From assembly GCA_037157565.1 (NCBI GenBank), contig JAZHRO010000003.1:71116501-71180500 (forward strand): a stretch of DNA of 64,000 nucleotides, written 5' to 3'. Origin of the DNA: Thalassia testudinum (lineage: Eukaryota > Streptophyta > Magnoliopsida > Alismatales > Hydrocharitaceae). Below, one piece after another: positions 35,449 to 47,604 of this stretch; positions within the stretch are counted from its first letter, which is position 1; every line of letters begins with the position of its first letter. The notes beneath the pieces were generated by a model that saw nothing but the letters and a program-made list of their open reading frames with translations, was not told the origin of the DNA and did no database searches. A program made the translations under genes and the position numbers.

Positions 35449-36178
35449 AGGTTGTCCACCTCGAACTCACGGTGGATGAGGTACCCCATGCATGCCCCAA
35501 TGCATGCACTCACTGACGTGCACTCGCTCGCAATCAGGCCCGTGGGTCTAGGCCAAATTCGATTAACCTAAATACCCAAGTTTGACTTGATTCTAAGGAA
35601 GGAAACTCTGAGAGGGAGGAGGAGGGTTTTGCACCTCAGGATCTATTCCCTTCTCTCTCTCGACACTTAGCCTTCTTAGCTTAGTGAGGCCCTTGTGCCT
35701 TGGTCTTGTGAGAGCCTTGCACTCCTCTGCTGTTGCTTTGCCTTAGCCATTACTAAGGCTCTGAGGATAAGGCATCCAAGCCTTGGTTCTGCTGTCTGAT
35801 GTTGGTGCTTGATTGGTTTTGATATTGACCTGAATAATTGATTAAGGATACTGTTCATATATTTGAGTTGATCATAGAGGTTAACATTAGGGTTAAATTG
35901 GTGGTTCAAACCACCATTTTAACCCCATCATTTTGCACTCTGATTCTTAATCTTATTACAATATTATTCTGATTTATATTGGGAATATTTTGATTATATT
36001 TGCATATCTTTCTTGACAATTGTGATTTAGTGATTGAATTGCCAATTTCCTTCCTACGAATGACCCTGGACTCAATTTCCTTATTTTTGAGCACTCTAAT
36101 AAATTTAAATGTTGTTGTTCTTTTGTTGATCATACTACAACAAGCATTTCGTAAAACACAATGAATTTACACTCAACA
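35449..36178 (+). repeat. H 5' LTR, 3' portion
   Basis: Inferred from the degenerate PBS that starts at 36182 and from the terminal ctcaaca. Its upstream part is cut off at the junction with G2. Words such as gagggttttgcacctc (35624-35639) and ttcctacgaatgaccctgga resemble the E LTR in order, but the match is weak. Low-complexity frames here are not genes. Confidence 0.5.
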
Positions 36179-36181
36179 TTT

Positions 36182-36198
36182 TGGAGTTGTACCAGGGA
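36182..36198 (+). promoter_or_regulatory. H primer-binding site (degenerate)
   Basis: tggagttgtaccaggga, preceded by ttt, is recognisable as the tRNA-Asp type by position and by the ...ccaggga end, with several substitutions and one missing base. Confidence 0.55.
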
Positions 36199-37066
36199 GC
36201 AATGCGCAATTCACCATTACTCTTATCTTTCTTGATTGAGCTTATTACTAGCTTGCCCTATCTATTTTGCTTGTGACTTTGTGAGGTACATCACGAGGAG
36301 ATCATCTACGCAATCAAACACTCCATGGGCAAGTAAAATTTCTCTTCTTCCCTAGTCAACTTAATCTTACGAAAGAGAAAGAAACAAAATCAATTAGGAT
36401 CCACTTGCCAAATTTTTATAGTAATTATCATTTAAAGGCAAAGTTTCCTGATTTGTGAACTTGATTTACATCTGATTGAAGTTTGAAATGATTAGAAAAT
36501 TGCCACCCTGATTTCCTGTACCTATTAGGGATTTATGCTTAAATTCTCAACATCTTGGACTACTCACTTTCTTGTTTGAGTCGAGGGTGTTACATTTGAG
36601 ATCAAATTGGACTTCAAATAGAGCCAATTAGGGTTTCCACTTTAGGGTTGTGAAGTGTTAGTACACATTGCCTACATTAAAGGAAACTAATCCCCCCTCC
36701 AACATTTGTGTGCCACCCAATCTCTTGTTTGAAAAGATCTATTCAAGAAAATCGTAAAATCAAGGCTTCAAATTCCCTTGAACCCTAAAATTTTGGACCT
36801 AATAACCTGAGAATCAATTTAGGGTGATTTTAGGTCTTGACCAAAATTTTATCCTCAATCTTTAGGATAGGTCAGGTGAAGTTGGTCTACTTTTTGGGTC
36901 AACCGACCTCCAAATTAGGTCACAAATTTAGTCAACTTCTAATCAAGTGAAACTCAAGGCACAAATTAGGACTAAAATTGGTAGACTTATGGTCTCAATT
37001 TGCACATTTCAGTCTACTTGGAACTACAGTGACAAGGAAGGTTTAGTGGGGGAATCCCTGTAACCC
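36199..37066 (+). other. H leader (untranslated)
   Basis: Shares ordered sequence with the E leader (minus strand 8200-7852), including gggtcaaccgacctccaaatt. No gene is seen. Confidence 0.62.
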
Positions 37067-37144
37067 ATGGGGACATTCTACCATGTAGTGGTCTTTGCGG
37101 GGCTCTTCCTTTCTGGCTGGACAAGTAATTTTAAGGTGTGTGGA
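37067..37144 (+). pseudogene. H acidic cargo protein, N-terminal 26 codons (cut by B)
   Basis: Starts MGTFYHVVVFAGLFLSG at 37067 and aligns without a gap to the E start MGMLYCVGVFVGLSLSS. Element B interrupts it after 37144; the frame resumes at 56745. Both copies keep a hydrophobic stretch of about 14 residues after a short N-terminus, like a signal peptide or membrane anchor. The product's function is unknown. Confidence 0.6.
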
Positions 37145-37602
37145 TGATGTAAACATGTTTATATTACATAAAATGTCTATTTATGCATGTTCTTAAGCAT
37201 AGAATTGCATTACATACTATAGATATTGCATAGCATCCATCATCTTGCATTTAGATTAATATGAATAAAATGGAGGTTAATTGTCCCCTTTTATGTTCAT
37301 AGACGATGCAACTTTTTATTGGGACCTCGGATGGAAGATCCAACTGTACAGATTCGATCAGTGCAATGATTGGAGTTCAACAACTCCAAGATCGCCCTAA
37401 TCGAACATCCGTAGCACTAGATAGAGACCAAGGAATCCTAAAGATCATGGGCCAATATGGTAAATCCATACCTCAGATGACAAATTTGATCGCATGGATG
37501 GATTCGGATCGATGATCGTAGCCTAATGATGTAGAAATTAATCCAATCCATTATTCGTGGCACCATCTTGATCACTCAGAAGATGGACGATCAAGATGGT
37601 GC

Positions 37603-37608
37603 CACGTG
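37603..37608. promoter_or_regulatory. G-box CACGTG in B 5' LTR
   Basis: Sits in gatggtgccacgtggtgcc, about 580 bp upstream of the TATA box. It is retained in the 3' LTR (55523-55528) and lost in I (cacatg at 59042-59047). G-boxes bind bZIP and bHLH factors; the role here is inferred. Confidence 0.45.
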
Positions 37609-37764
37609 GTGCCATCTTAACTGCCCAAACCGGCTCAGCCAATCGTGGAGACCACTACATCCTCTCTCTCTCCTCACCACGCGATGGATCTTGGCCATTG
37701 GATCGCCATCAAATGGCCATGGATAGCCACCCCTTAAAGCGTCCGTGTGACAACTTCACCGCTG

Positions 37765-37816
37765 TAACGCAGCGGTCGAAGGCGTTATAATGAACAAGAG
37801 GCGCGGGTTTGAACCC
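37765..37816 (+). promoter_or_regulatory. tRNA-like A- and B-box pair in B 5' LTR
   Basis: taacgcagcgg (A-box-like) and ggtttgaaccc (B-box-like, in a hairpin-capable context) are separated by 30 bp. The 3' LTR has tagtgtagagg and an intact ggttcgaacc (55726-55735). No full cloverleaf is apparent, so this is not called a tRNA. Confidence 0.4.
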
Positions 37817-38184
37817 TCGTCAGCCTCAATTGAGCGCAGACACAAGGAACGGCCCAAATTGGCCTGTCAGATCAAGGATGAGCGGCGACGAGGGTGGACA
37901 CGTCGCATGCTCAGAGGCAGCGATCTGCGAACATGCGATTGGACGTGCTTGGCGTACAATGAGGCGCTGGTGGTTAGCGAATCTTAAGCCATCCGATCTT
38001 ACAATCTGACGGCCAAAGATTGATGAATGTGGGCCGCTAAGCGCGGCGTGGGAGAGGAGCAGTCGGCAGGCACAGGTGCACGTCGCCCACGACTTGGGCT
38101 TTAGTGACGCTTAATTCTGTCGCTAAAGGCCCTCATTTAATATTTTGAAATTATAATGCCCATAATGCCCCCACTCCTTACAAC

Positions 38185-38192
38185 TATAAAAG
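38185..38192 (+). promoter_or_regulatory. TATA box of B 5' LTR
   Basis: tataaaag in ccttacaactataaaagg. The 3' LTR has tataaatg (56106-56113) and I has tataaaag (59373-59380). Confidence 0.7.
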
Positions 38193-38840
38193 GAGACCCA
38201 CTCCATACAAAATTCTCATCCCTTCCTTCTCTTCTCTCCCTCTCCAAAGCTTAAGAGAAGCTTGTCCCACACCCAGGATGCTCCTCGAGAGATAAAGTCA
38301 AATTTTCACCCTCATTTCAGAAGCACATCCCGCGACAACGATGACATGCTGCCCCATTCTAGTTCCTCCTACCTCGTCCTCCTTCTTCCAGCTCCATCCT
38401 TCACCTTCCAAGCATCATTCTGTCCAGCTCATCCTCCAAGTAATCGTCGAGGATGATAACTTCTCTCTCCCATTCCCTTTTCCAGCTTTCTAGAGTAGAA
38501 TTTTCTTGCTTTCTTGTGTAATAGTTCTTCTGCTTTCTAGGGTAATTTTTCACTGGTTTAATTGTATAAACATTTTTAAATATTAAGTGCATGTTTTCTC
38601 TCTCTCTCCCTTATTCTGTTTGTTTTTATTCCTTCATTGTAATTACTCTGCTTTCCAGCAAAAACCCTAAAAGAAATATAATTGCGAATTTAGATTGACG
38701 TAGCCTCCCCGAGTTTGACCTGGGATTTCTTTTCCAACATAAATTTTATTTGTTGAACATGAGTTCTTCCATTTCAAACTACAACGAAAGGTTTTTCAAA
38801 ATGAAATACGACAGCATAGTAACCCACAGCTTCAGCATTT

Positions 38841-38858
38841 TGGTGCTGTTGCAGGGGA
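38841..38858 (+). promoter_or_regulatory. B primer-binding site (tRNA-Asp)
   Basis: tggtgctgttgcagggga, 15 of 18, three nucleotides after the LTR. Confidence 0.82.
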
Positions 38859-40163
38859 GACAACGATTTTCGATCTTCTTTTCGCATTTCATGCACTCTA
38901 TTGTCTTCTAACTTGCTTTCTCTTGTGTCTATTATTTTGCAGAGACCTCCATCAAGGAATCATCAAGTGATAGATCAGAGTAAAGTGCAGTTGAAGACAA
39001 CTGTAAGTGCTCCCCATTCTTTCCCACTGCATAGATTTCATTTGTCACATTAAAATCAAATTCCAATTAACCTAGGTGTTTGCATAAATCCTACGATTAG
39101 TTTGGTTGTTTGGTTTCTCACTCACACTCATTCCACCCTTGCTTATACAAAAAAATAAAAAGATAATTTTGTAAGGTAATTTTCAACAGACACACAACAT
39201 ACACCCACATTCAAGGCACTTAACCTACTTGATTTGCTTCTACTCAATTGGGTTCTGTTCTGTGGAACTAGTACACACAAAGCAACACATAAAAGAGTAG
39301 AAATCATTCTAGGTTAACCATCTCTGTGTGCCTAACCTATTGATGCAGTTGTGGTCAGTTGTTTGAGTTGTTTGGGTTGCACCGCTCAACCTAAAATCAA
39401 CTCATCAAGTAGCTTCTCCCTAGGGTTTTCAATCTAGGTCTATTCCAAGCACTCGACTTATTTCTGGTTTTAAAGGAAAGTAATCTTCACCCGTGCTTGA
39501 AAACCCGGTTTGCCTCAAACTTGATTGAAATCAACCAAATTTTAAACCCTAAAAGCTACTTAAGCAAGATTTGAACATTAAAATCTACACATCATAGATA
39601 ATCTTGCTTGAAAACCCTGGTTGTGCATGCACTTACACAATTCTCAAGTCATTAAGGGCACAACCCATTTTAAGGGCCCATCACATTCCATAAGTGCTAC
39701 AATCCCAGGCCTTAATAAAATCGAGTAGACGTTGGCCTTAGGGCCTGATTCACTCTTTAGGGCCTAGTTTGAGATTATTTTTGATTAACCTACTTATACT
39801 GATTAATCTGATGTCTAGCTAAGGGAGTAGCGTCAAATGACCACGGCTGGGGTGTACACTAGGAATCGGAGGTGCAAGCCGAAGGAAGAACCTTCTCCCC
39901 AGTCCCTCCTTTTAACTGGTTGGATTGAGCAGACACAAGTAGAGTAAATCATTTACAATCTTAAGACAGGCTTTGGGAGTTTGTAGATCCTTAGGCTACC
40001 CCACTTAAGGATAGGCTTATTTTGTTCTGCTGTAGGGTCCTTATCCCCAGTCCTTCCAACCTTCTCCTAGTTTATGCTGGGAATACGGTCATTGAATCCC
40101 CAATTGGAAGGACCACTAGAGTATTCTAGGAGGCACAATTTGGATTTTGGTCAAATCGATCCC
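38859..40163 (+). other. B leader with conserved exon-like segment
   Basis: At 38941-39002 a 62-bp segment lies between a polypyrimidine run ending in ttttgcag and a gtaagtg donor. Element I has the same arrangement at about 60164-60223 with conserved agagtaaagtgc. From about 39350 to 39800 the leader matches I (60590-60724) and shares short blocks with A and F. No coding region. Confidence 0.55.
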
Positions 40164-42227
40164 ATGGCCGACCAACAGCCTCCTCTGCCTCAAGAACCAT
40201 AGGAGGAATTTCGAAGGCAGCTAGAACAAATGCAGAGAATGCAGGAATGGTTCCAGAGAACGCAGGGCGCTCAACCCTTGAAGGATTTTTATGATTGTTC
40301 AAATTACGGAGAACGTCCCAATGTTGAGATTCCAGCCGGAGACGTAGAAATCAATCCCCAGGTGTTAAGCCTGATCAAACACTACCATGGGCTTGGCTCT
40401 GAAGACCCATTTCAACACTTGGAGGACTTGACCACTTTGGTCCAGACCATCAAGGCACGAAACATGAATGACGAGCAAATGATCATGAGGCTCTACCCCC
40501 ACTCTCTTAGGGATAAAGTCACTCATTGGTACAGGACGATAGGAAGACAAATTGCAACTTGGAATGAGTTGAAATCAGCCTTTCTGAAGAAATTCTTCCC
40601 TGTCGAATGTACCAATGCTTTGAGATGGGCAATCACTACCTTTACCAAGAGGCCGGGGAAGCAGTTTCATGTGGCCTAGGAGCGATTACTGGACCTATTG
40701 CGGAGGTGTCCACATCATGAGGTGACAAAATGGCAACTTGTGTAGATCATCTACCAAGGGTTGACTGGGCAACTAAAAAATCATGTGGATGCTTCTTGCG
40801 GAGGCAATTTCCTCAACAAAAATGCAGATAGTGCCCACGATTTGTTTGAGGAAATGAGTGAGAATTCAATCAATCTTGCCTCCACGGATACTTTTAACCG
40901 ATCCCAGTAGCCCAGATCAAATGTTCATGAAGTCCATGACTCTCATTCATTTGATATGGAATTGATTTGTAACAAGCTTGATTAAGGTGGACTTGGTTGC
41001 TAAGAGAATGGAAGAGTGGATGGCGGGAAATTCTACGAACAACTCTCGATCCACTCGATCCCAAAATTTGGGATTCAATTTTTCGCGAGCTCCTTCTGGA
41101 CGGGAGTTCGTGAATCAACTCGATGCGGCTCAACCTGTGAGTCAGCATTATTCGGAACCCCACTGGTTCCAAACTAGGGCCTTTGATCCCAGTTTTTCTG
41201 ATCCTTGCCTTTCTTTCTCTCCATCCTCACCCTATGAGGATGTCTGTGCTGTACAGGAGAATGTTAGATCCAACCCCTACTCTAATGCTTATAATCCAGG
41301 TTGGAGAAACAACCCTAACTTCTTCTAGAAAAACCCAGGGCAACAGACGCAATTCTGACCTAGTAACTATGCTCTGCAATGACCAATGGGTCAAGGTCAT
41401 GTGTATACTCAGTTGCTCCCAAATTAGGTCAATCAGCCATCTTGGAATGCCTATCAACCTATAGGGCTGGCTGATTTGAATAGGCAAATGGTAGAGATGC
41501 AAGGATCCATGCTCTAGCTTATGTAGTAAATGAAAACCTCGCTGGACAACTTGCAGACTGGGCTCATTGCTAACTCTCGTCAACCTCGATCTCTACCATC
41601 CTAACCCATACCCAACCCACGAAATATTCTGAATCCGGGCAACCAAGCCCATAGGTATGAAAATAAGAGGGACCCATATGCACATGCTCAGGTGGTTGAG
41701 CAAGGTCCTTCCTCTTCTTCTTCTTCTTCTGCACATCAACAATTCTTCGCTAATCAAGCCTCTCCAATCTTTCCTAACCCTCCCCAAGACCCAAACTCTT
41801 ATGCATCTGCAAATTCTATTACCTTGAGGATTGGTAAGCAAACTTAGGATCCACAACCACACTATTTTAATCTACTGAATCTTGACAAACTTGAGGAGAG
41901 AGAGGAGAATAATAGAGAAGAAATCAAGGCTCAGGAACCTGATTCCAAAGATCTGACTCATGTTCCTTTTCTTCAAGCCTTGATCAAATCAAGAAGTTTG
42001 TTGATAGCAGTGAGGAGCTTCTGAATATTTTTAAGAATGTTGAGATCAATATCCTGCTCCTCGATGCTATCAAGCATATACTGGCTTACACGAGATATTC
42101 AAAGGATTTATGTACACAAAAGTGTAAGTCGAGAGAATCTGTTCCGAGGAAGGTGGTACTCTCTGAGTAGGCTAGTTATGTTATCCTACACCACCTCCCT
42201 CAGAAAAATAAAGATCTAGGTGCTCCG
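40164..42227 (+). pseudogene. gag: B gag (decayed)
   Basis: Athila-type Gag starting MADQQPPLPQEP at 40164, with a stop at 40200. The segment 40230-40679 is open: GLGSEDPFQHLEDL, YPHSLRDKVTHWY and FLKKFFPVECTNALRWAI. After the stop at 40677, CPHHEV.KWQLV, CGGNFLNK and FEEMSENSIN (to about 40880) continue in frame. A frameshift near 40980 leads to 40978-41328 (YNPGWRNNPNFF). Further broken pieces extend to about 42220. Many of the stops are TAG or TAA where Gln would be expected. Confidence 0.82.
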
Positions 42228-43115
42228 TTGATTTCTTGTGTCATCGTAGATTGCACATTGGATAGAGCACTTCTGGATCTAGTTGCATCCATCAACCTAA
42301 TTCCGACTTCTCTTTACGAGAAGCTTGGATTAGGTGAACTTCGGCCAACTTCAGTAACTTTGCAGTTAGCGGACCATTCGGTCACAAATTCGCGAGTCAT
42401 TTTTGAAGATGTTATAGTTAAGGTCAAGGATTTCTATTTTCCTATAGATTTCCTTGTTCTTGACATGGGTGTACTGGAATATCAGAGGACCACACCCATC
42501 ATTCTGGGGCATCCATTCATGGCTACCGCTAAGGTCAACATTACCTGTGAAAGCGGTAGCATGGAAATCGCTTTTGGGGATCAACGAATGAAATTGGATA
42601 TTTTTAAGGTGATTAACAAATTTGAGGATTGTAGATTTATTGAGGAACTTGAGGAGGATAATGTAAACATCGAAATTTGTTTGATGATTTTTTCAATCGA
42701 AAGTTCCTCCTTTGATGATGAATTGGGCCCGCAACCCTCTATGGCAGACTTGCCATCTTCTGAAGAGGTTATTGATTTTGTTTACTCTCAACCTCTTCCT
42801 CTTGATGAGTCTTCGGCATCTTCCTTACCTTCAAACATCAACCTGACCTAGCTTGAACTGAAACAATTGCCTGAGAATTTGAAATATCAATTTTTAGGAC
42901 CACAGAGGATGCTCTCTGTAATTATCAGTGCTAAATTAACAAAGGAGCAAGAGATTAAATTGATCAAGGTCCTGAAGGAGCACAAGGAGGCAATTGGTTG
43001 GACCATTCATGACCTTAGGGGGATTGAGCCATCTTACTACAATCATAGAATATTCTTGGAAGATGGATCCCACCCTTCTCACCAGATGCAAAGGAGATTA
43101 AATCCAAATATGTGA
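42228..43115 (+). pseudogene. pol: B protease region and linker
   Basis: Open 42228-42851, then 42867-43115 in frame after one stop. The retropepsin-like active-site segment reads LLDLVASINLIP, with Val where Gly is normal next to the catalytic Asp. LADHSVTNSRVIFEDV and FLVLDMGV follow, then ILGHPFMATAKVNI. The linker ends with LPENLKYQFLGPQRMLSVIIS, equivalent to the A block at about 27206. The altered active site would probably abolish protease activity (inference). Confidence 0.82.
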
Positions 43116-43118
43116 GAA

Positions 43119-44669
43119 GTGGTAAAAAAGGAAATCATTAACGAGCTCGATGCAGGAATTATTTATCCAATCTCTGATAGTCCTTGGGTAAGTCCCGTGC
43201 ATATTGTTCCCAAGAAAGTTAGGATTACTGTTGTGACTAACGATAGAGAAGAATCTATCACAACTCATTCAGCTTTCTCTTGGAGGGTTTGTATCGATTA
43301 CAGGAAGCTAAACACAGCCACGAAAATGATCATTTGCCCCTGCCTTTCATTGATCAAATCTTTGAAAGACTAGTGGGGTAGAAGTACTTATGTTTTCTTG
43401 ATGGCCACTCAGGATACAACCAAGTTCCTATCCATCTCAAGGATCAGGAAAAAACTACTTTCACCTATCCCTACGAAACCTTTGCTTTCTATAGGATGCC
43501 TTTCCATTTATGCAATGCACCTGCGACTTTTCAAAGGTATATGTTAGCCATATTCTCTGACATGGTGGGAGAGTTTATGGAAGTCTTCATGGATGATTTC
43601 TTTATTTTTGGATAATCGTTTGACTCTTGTTTGGCTAATCTAGAAATGATTCTTAAGCGATGTATCAAAACACGATTAGTCCTTAGTTAGGAAAAGAGTC
43701 ATTTCATGACACAAAAAGGCATCGTCTTGGGTCATCTAATCTCTCAATGGGGAATTGAAGTAGATAAAACTAAGGTTGATGCTATCACTAAACTTCCTCC
43801 TCCCACATCTATTAAACAAATTCGATCATTTCTTGGTCTTGTGGGATTCTACAGAAGATTCATCAAGGATTTCTTAAAGGTTGCTCATCCTCTGAGTAAT
43901 CTTCTTGCCAAAGAAGAGCCATTTGTTTTTGATGAATCATGTCATAAGGCATTTGATTTCCTGAAAATGACAATCACTTGTGCTCCAGTGTTGCAAGCAC
44001 CGATTTGGACAATCCCCTTTGAGATCATGACCGATGCTTCTGATTATGCGGTTTGGGCTATTTTGGGTCAAAAAGTAGACAGGAAGCCCTCTGTCATTTA
44101 CTACACTAGTAAAACTTTGGATGAAGCCCAAAGGAATTACACTGTTACTGAAAAGGAATTACTAGACGTAGTATTTCCTTTGGAAAAATTTTGGGCATAT
44201 CTCTTAGGGTCTCATGTCATCATCTATTCCGACCACTTGGCCTTGAGATATCTCTTCGCCAAAAAGGATGCCAAACCCCAGCTTATTCGTTGGATTCTTC
44301 TGCTTCAAGAATTTGATCTTGAAATCAAGGATAAAATCAGGGTACAAAATGTGGTGGCGGATCATTTGCCAAGACTTCTAAGTGATTCTTCTTGTCCAAA
44401 CATCCCGATTGCTGACACTTTTCTGGACGAAGCTATCCTTGCAATTTCAAGAGTCCGAACCCTGTGGTTTGTAGACATTGTTAATTATTTAGCCTTTGGT
44501 CAAATCCTCTAGGATTGGACTAAGCAACAATGGGATAGACTTAAATCTGAGGCCAAATACTACTTCTGGGAGGACTCTGAACTGTACTGCATTGGCTTTG
44601 ATCAGATTATTCACCAATGTGTTTTGGAGAATGAATTCAACAGTATACTCAAGTTCTACCATGCATCTG
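43119..44669 (+). pseudogene. pol: B reverse transcriptase and RNase H (decayed)
   Basis: RT begins with PWVSPVHIVPKK, then WRVCIDYRKLNTATK. A small deletion near 43325 shifts the frame at the K-DH motif. Further RT blocks: [24 protein letters not shown] and the catalytic FMDD (about 43588). Stops are at the ends of FIFG (43614) and LVLS (43688). Then 43706-44512 is open: [15 protein letters not shown], and RNase H TDASD, TEKELL and YSDH, then VQNVVADHLPR. After the stop at 44510 the integrase N-terminal zinc region begins and is cut at 44669 by element C. Confidence 0.88.
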
Positions 44670-46376
44670 TGATAAAATGGTTTTCGCTTTTGAATAACGT
44701 TATTAAGATGATTTGTCGTTGTAGGATCAAAGTGGTGGAAAACCTCTTAACAAAACAATTAAAATTAAAATTAAGCCACTCACAAGAGAGCGGGTTGTGT
44801 CCATAGAGAGGCAATGACTTATTTAAACTTGCAATTAGGTCAAAATAAAGTTCGCTGAACTATTCGTCAAATCAAACAATGTTTATGTAGCTCTGAAAGT
44901 AAACCTTAAATTTATTGAGAAGTCAAGGGTTGTTAATGTAATTTTTACATAAGAAAATTATCCATGTGCAAGGGCATGCCATGTACTATTCACTTGCATG
45001 CATACTAAAATGTAATTCAAAATTAAATTCAATGCACATAGAGATGAATAATAAGGTTTAACAATTCTCCAGAAGCATGAGCATGAAGGCAGAAATTCAC
45101 AACAATAAAATAATGATAAATCAAAATTCATTTTTGTGGCAATGGCATGAAATGTAAATAATAATTCCACCACAAACAGAGGATACTACCTCTCTCCTCG
45201 CGCATGGGAGAGAGGTTCATTTGAGGAACTCTTCTGGGAATAGGTTGGCTGGAGCGAGGGCCCCACAATGGTGGTGACGGCAGGTTGCAAGACGGTCGGA
45301 GTTGGTCAGACAGTGGAGAGAAGTGGCGGCGGTGGAGGTTGCTGCTGTTGGACACACTTGCTGCATGCAGTGGCACACGAGTGCTGCAGGATCGAGGAGG
45401 CTTGGTCGCGTGGAGGTGAAGGCACGAGCGTGCAGGCGTGAGGCGTAGGTGCTGGGTCGTGGGCGTGAGGAGGTGAAGGTGCTGCTGGAGGATGTGTGCT
45501 AGGCGAGGGCACGCAGGAATGCAAGCTGGAGGTGAAGGCACATGGTGGGGTGGCCGCACTAGGTCAGGGCGCGTAGGCATGTAGGCTGGAGGTGCGTGCG
45601 GTGGCTAAGGTGGGCATGCACACACTTGCTGCATTGGAGGCATGCGCGTGGCGCACTTGGTAGTAGCCGAGGCATGGGAAGGAGAGGTTGCAGCTCTTTG
45701 TGCTGTAGCGGGTGTGGTGAGTTTTTTGGGTTCTTTTTGGTGGAGTGGAGGAAAAATAGTGAATAGGGAAGAAGGTGGAGGTGGATGCTGGTGATGGTTG
45801 ATGATGGTGGTAACAAGTCGTGCATCAGTAGATGCACTCACAGTAGGCGAGCTTCAAGGAGCTCTTGCACGGTGGTGGTCAAGTCCATCCTCTTCTTGCA
45901 AAGGTCTGTCACCTCGCCGGACCACAGTATGACGGAGCTTGGCCATGGAGGCCCACGTTGGTGGAATGGGTGGTGGTCTCCCTTGAATGGTAGCCCTGCC
46001 TCCTCTTTTGTAGCCATAGCTACAAAGATTTGAAATTCAAAAGGCCACCGTCGAATCAATGCTGATGCGTAGGAGGAGGAGGCAAAGATGGAGGAGTTAT
46101 CTACAAAGGAGAAGAAAAAAAAGAATAAAATAATTAGGATTATTTATAGATAACTCCTTAACTCCTATGTTAACTAAAATAGTTTATGTAATGCACCTAA
46201 TTAATTAACTAATTAAATGTATGCAACCCTAGGTTAATTCTTAATGCATGAATTATGCACTTAAGCTAAAAATATGAATTAATTTATTTACATCCTAATC
46301 TATGCTATCTAAATGCTAAAATTAACTTAATGTAGACACTTAAATACTTAAATAACACAAAAATATGGGCTAACCA
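44670..46376 (-). repeat. C 3' LTR (1707 bp)
   Basis: Plus-strand ends tgataaaat and gctaacca. Partner 50860-52598, same family as K and D. In the first 150 aligned bases of the pair I count roughly nine matches in ten. Minus-strand TATA at 46141-46148. A GC-rich zone at 45200-45840 gives chance frames. Confidence 0.9.
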
Positions 46377-46395
46377 AATACCCCCATGCCTAATT
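46377..46395 (-). promoter_or_regulatory. C polypurine tract
   Basis: Minus strand reads AATTAGGCATGGGGGTATT before the LTR start TGGTTAGCCC, preceded by GGACTGGCAAAA. Confidence 0.78.
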
Positions 46396-46798
46396 TTTGC
46401 CAGTCCCTAGCAAATCCAAGCAAAACCTAACACTCCAAGTAGACTAACCAACCCAAACGGTCTTCCTTTAGAAACATGTTAAGTTCAGGCTTTAGACCTA
46501 AGGTTCCCAAGTAGTTGGCAAGTTGCAGACTAGGTCGGCTAAAGATGAGTTGCAGGCACAAGTTTCCCTAATTTCCGACACTACCCTATAGTTTATTGAT
46601 CCTTGAGATTAAAGCATCCGTGCATGTGCATTGGTTTGAGTTATTTGAGGTTGGTATGACTGCCAACCAAGAAAGGGAAAAGGATTTTTTTATATATATA
46701 TTTTTTGTTTGATTCCTCTAAGTCTAACCTCATATCAGCTATAAATACAGTTTGTGTCGGATTCATTGTCCCCATCACTGTACCTCGAAGGGTACCTA

Positions 46799-46942
46799 GC
46801 TTTCGATGCTTCGAGATAGCACCACCCATAGCGAGCCCAACAACTCCTGGCAATTGACACTTCGAGATAGTATCGCCCATGGATTTCTTAAACGAATTCA
46901 AGCCTGTGGCAATCGGCAATTCGAGATAGGGCCGCCCATGGT
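46799..46942 (-). repeat. Three imperfect repeats ending in cCATGG, C 3' region
   Basis: Units at about 46799-46832, 46849-46882 and 46916-46942. Each has ttcgagatag followed by cgcccatgg or a variant. Same pattern and unit number as E 4415-4559. Confidence 0.7.
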
Positions 46943-47570
46943 ACTTGAACCACACAATGCCTTACATGCCCTCAATAGAATGGATATCCTAAGAGACAAG
47001 CGCCGAGGAGGTAATATGTTATCATCGCATCCTCAAGGTGAGTATATACTCCACCTTCCCTACGGCAGGAACTCTTCCAGTCAAATTATGTTTTCAAGCC
47101 TCTCCTAAGTCAGAACTATGAGAACCAAATTTCTTTTAAGAAAGGAATTAAGGTGATAACTTACTTACACAAGGCCAAGTGTGTGAAATTTGGATGCTTG
47201 GGTTACAAGGACCTGTAAACCAAAAGGTAGAACAAGACTCCAGGTACTGCCTCACCTTTTAACTCAATCCCTAGCTTTCCATCCTCAACCTCTTGGGAAT
47301 GGTCCGCAACTTAACTTCTACTTAAGTTTTTAAGTCCACAAAGGACCCTAAAGGTCCAAAGCTAGTAGCTCACTTAGCTTCTAAAGTTCGATGCTAGAAT
47401 CAACTTAGTCTAACCTAAAGTTTTGATCTTATTCCTAGGAATGCAGGGCCAGCCAGTTAAGCTCAATAATATGAAATGTTTTTTTTTTTCAATGCAAATG
47501 TATGCAATGCAGAATGCTTTAACTAAATGAATGAATGCATTATGTATAAATGCTATGTATATCCCCAAGT

Positions 47571-47604
47571 ACACCCTCCCATGCCTAAAATCTGCAATGT
47601 CCCC
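47571..47604 (-). promoter_or_regulatory. Internal PPT-like block of C
   Basis: Minus strand GGGGACATTGCAGATTTTAG then GCATGGGAGGGTGT, about 1.2 kb upstream of the 3' LTR. Confidence 0.65.

Larger units (their letters stand above)
37145..38837 (+). repeat. B 5' LTR (1693 bp)
   Basis: Starts tgatgtaaacatg and ends cttcagca. The partner is 55068-56739; I (58585-60055) is a related LTR. Features: G-box (37603-37608), tRNA-like boxes (37765-37816), TATA box (38185-38192) and the U5 word ctccccgagtttgacctggg (38704-38723). Confidence 0.9.

Noticed and set aside
37749..37830. A possible tRNA gene
   Set aside because: Only A- and B-box-like words are present. I could not form acceptor, D- and anticodon arms, and the sequence lies in an LTR.
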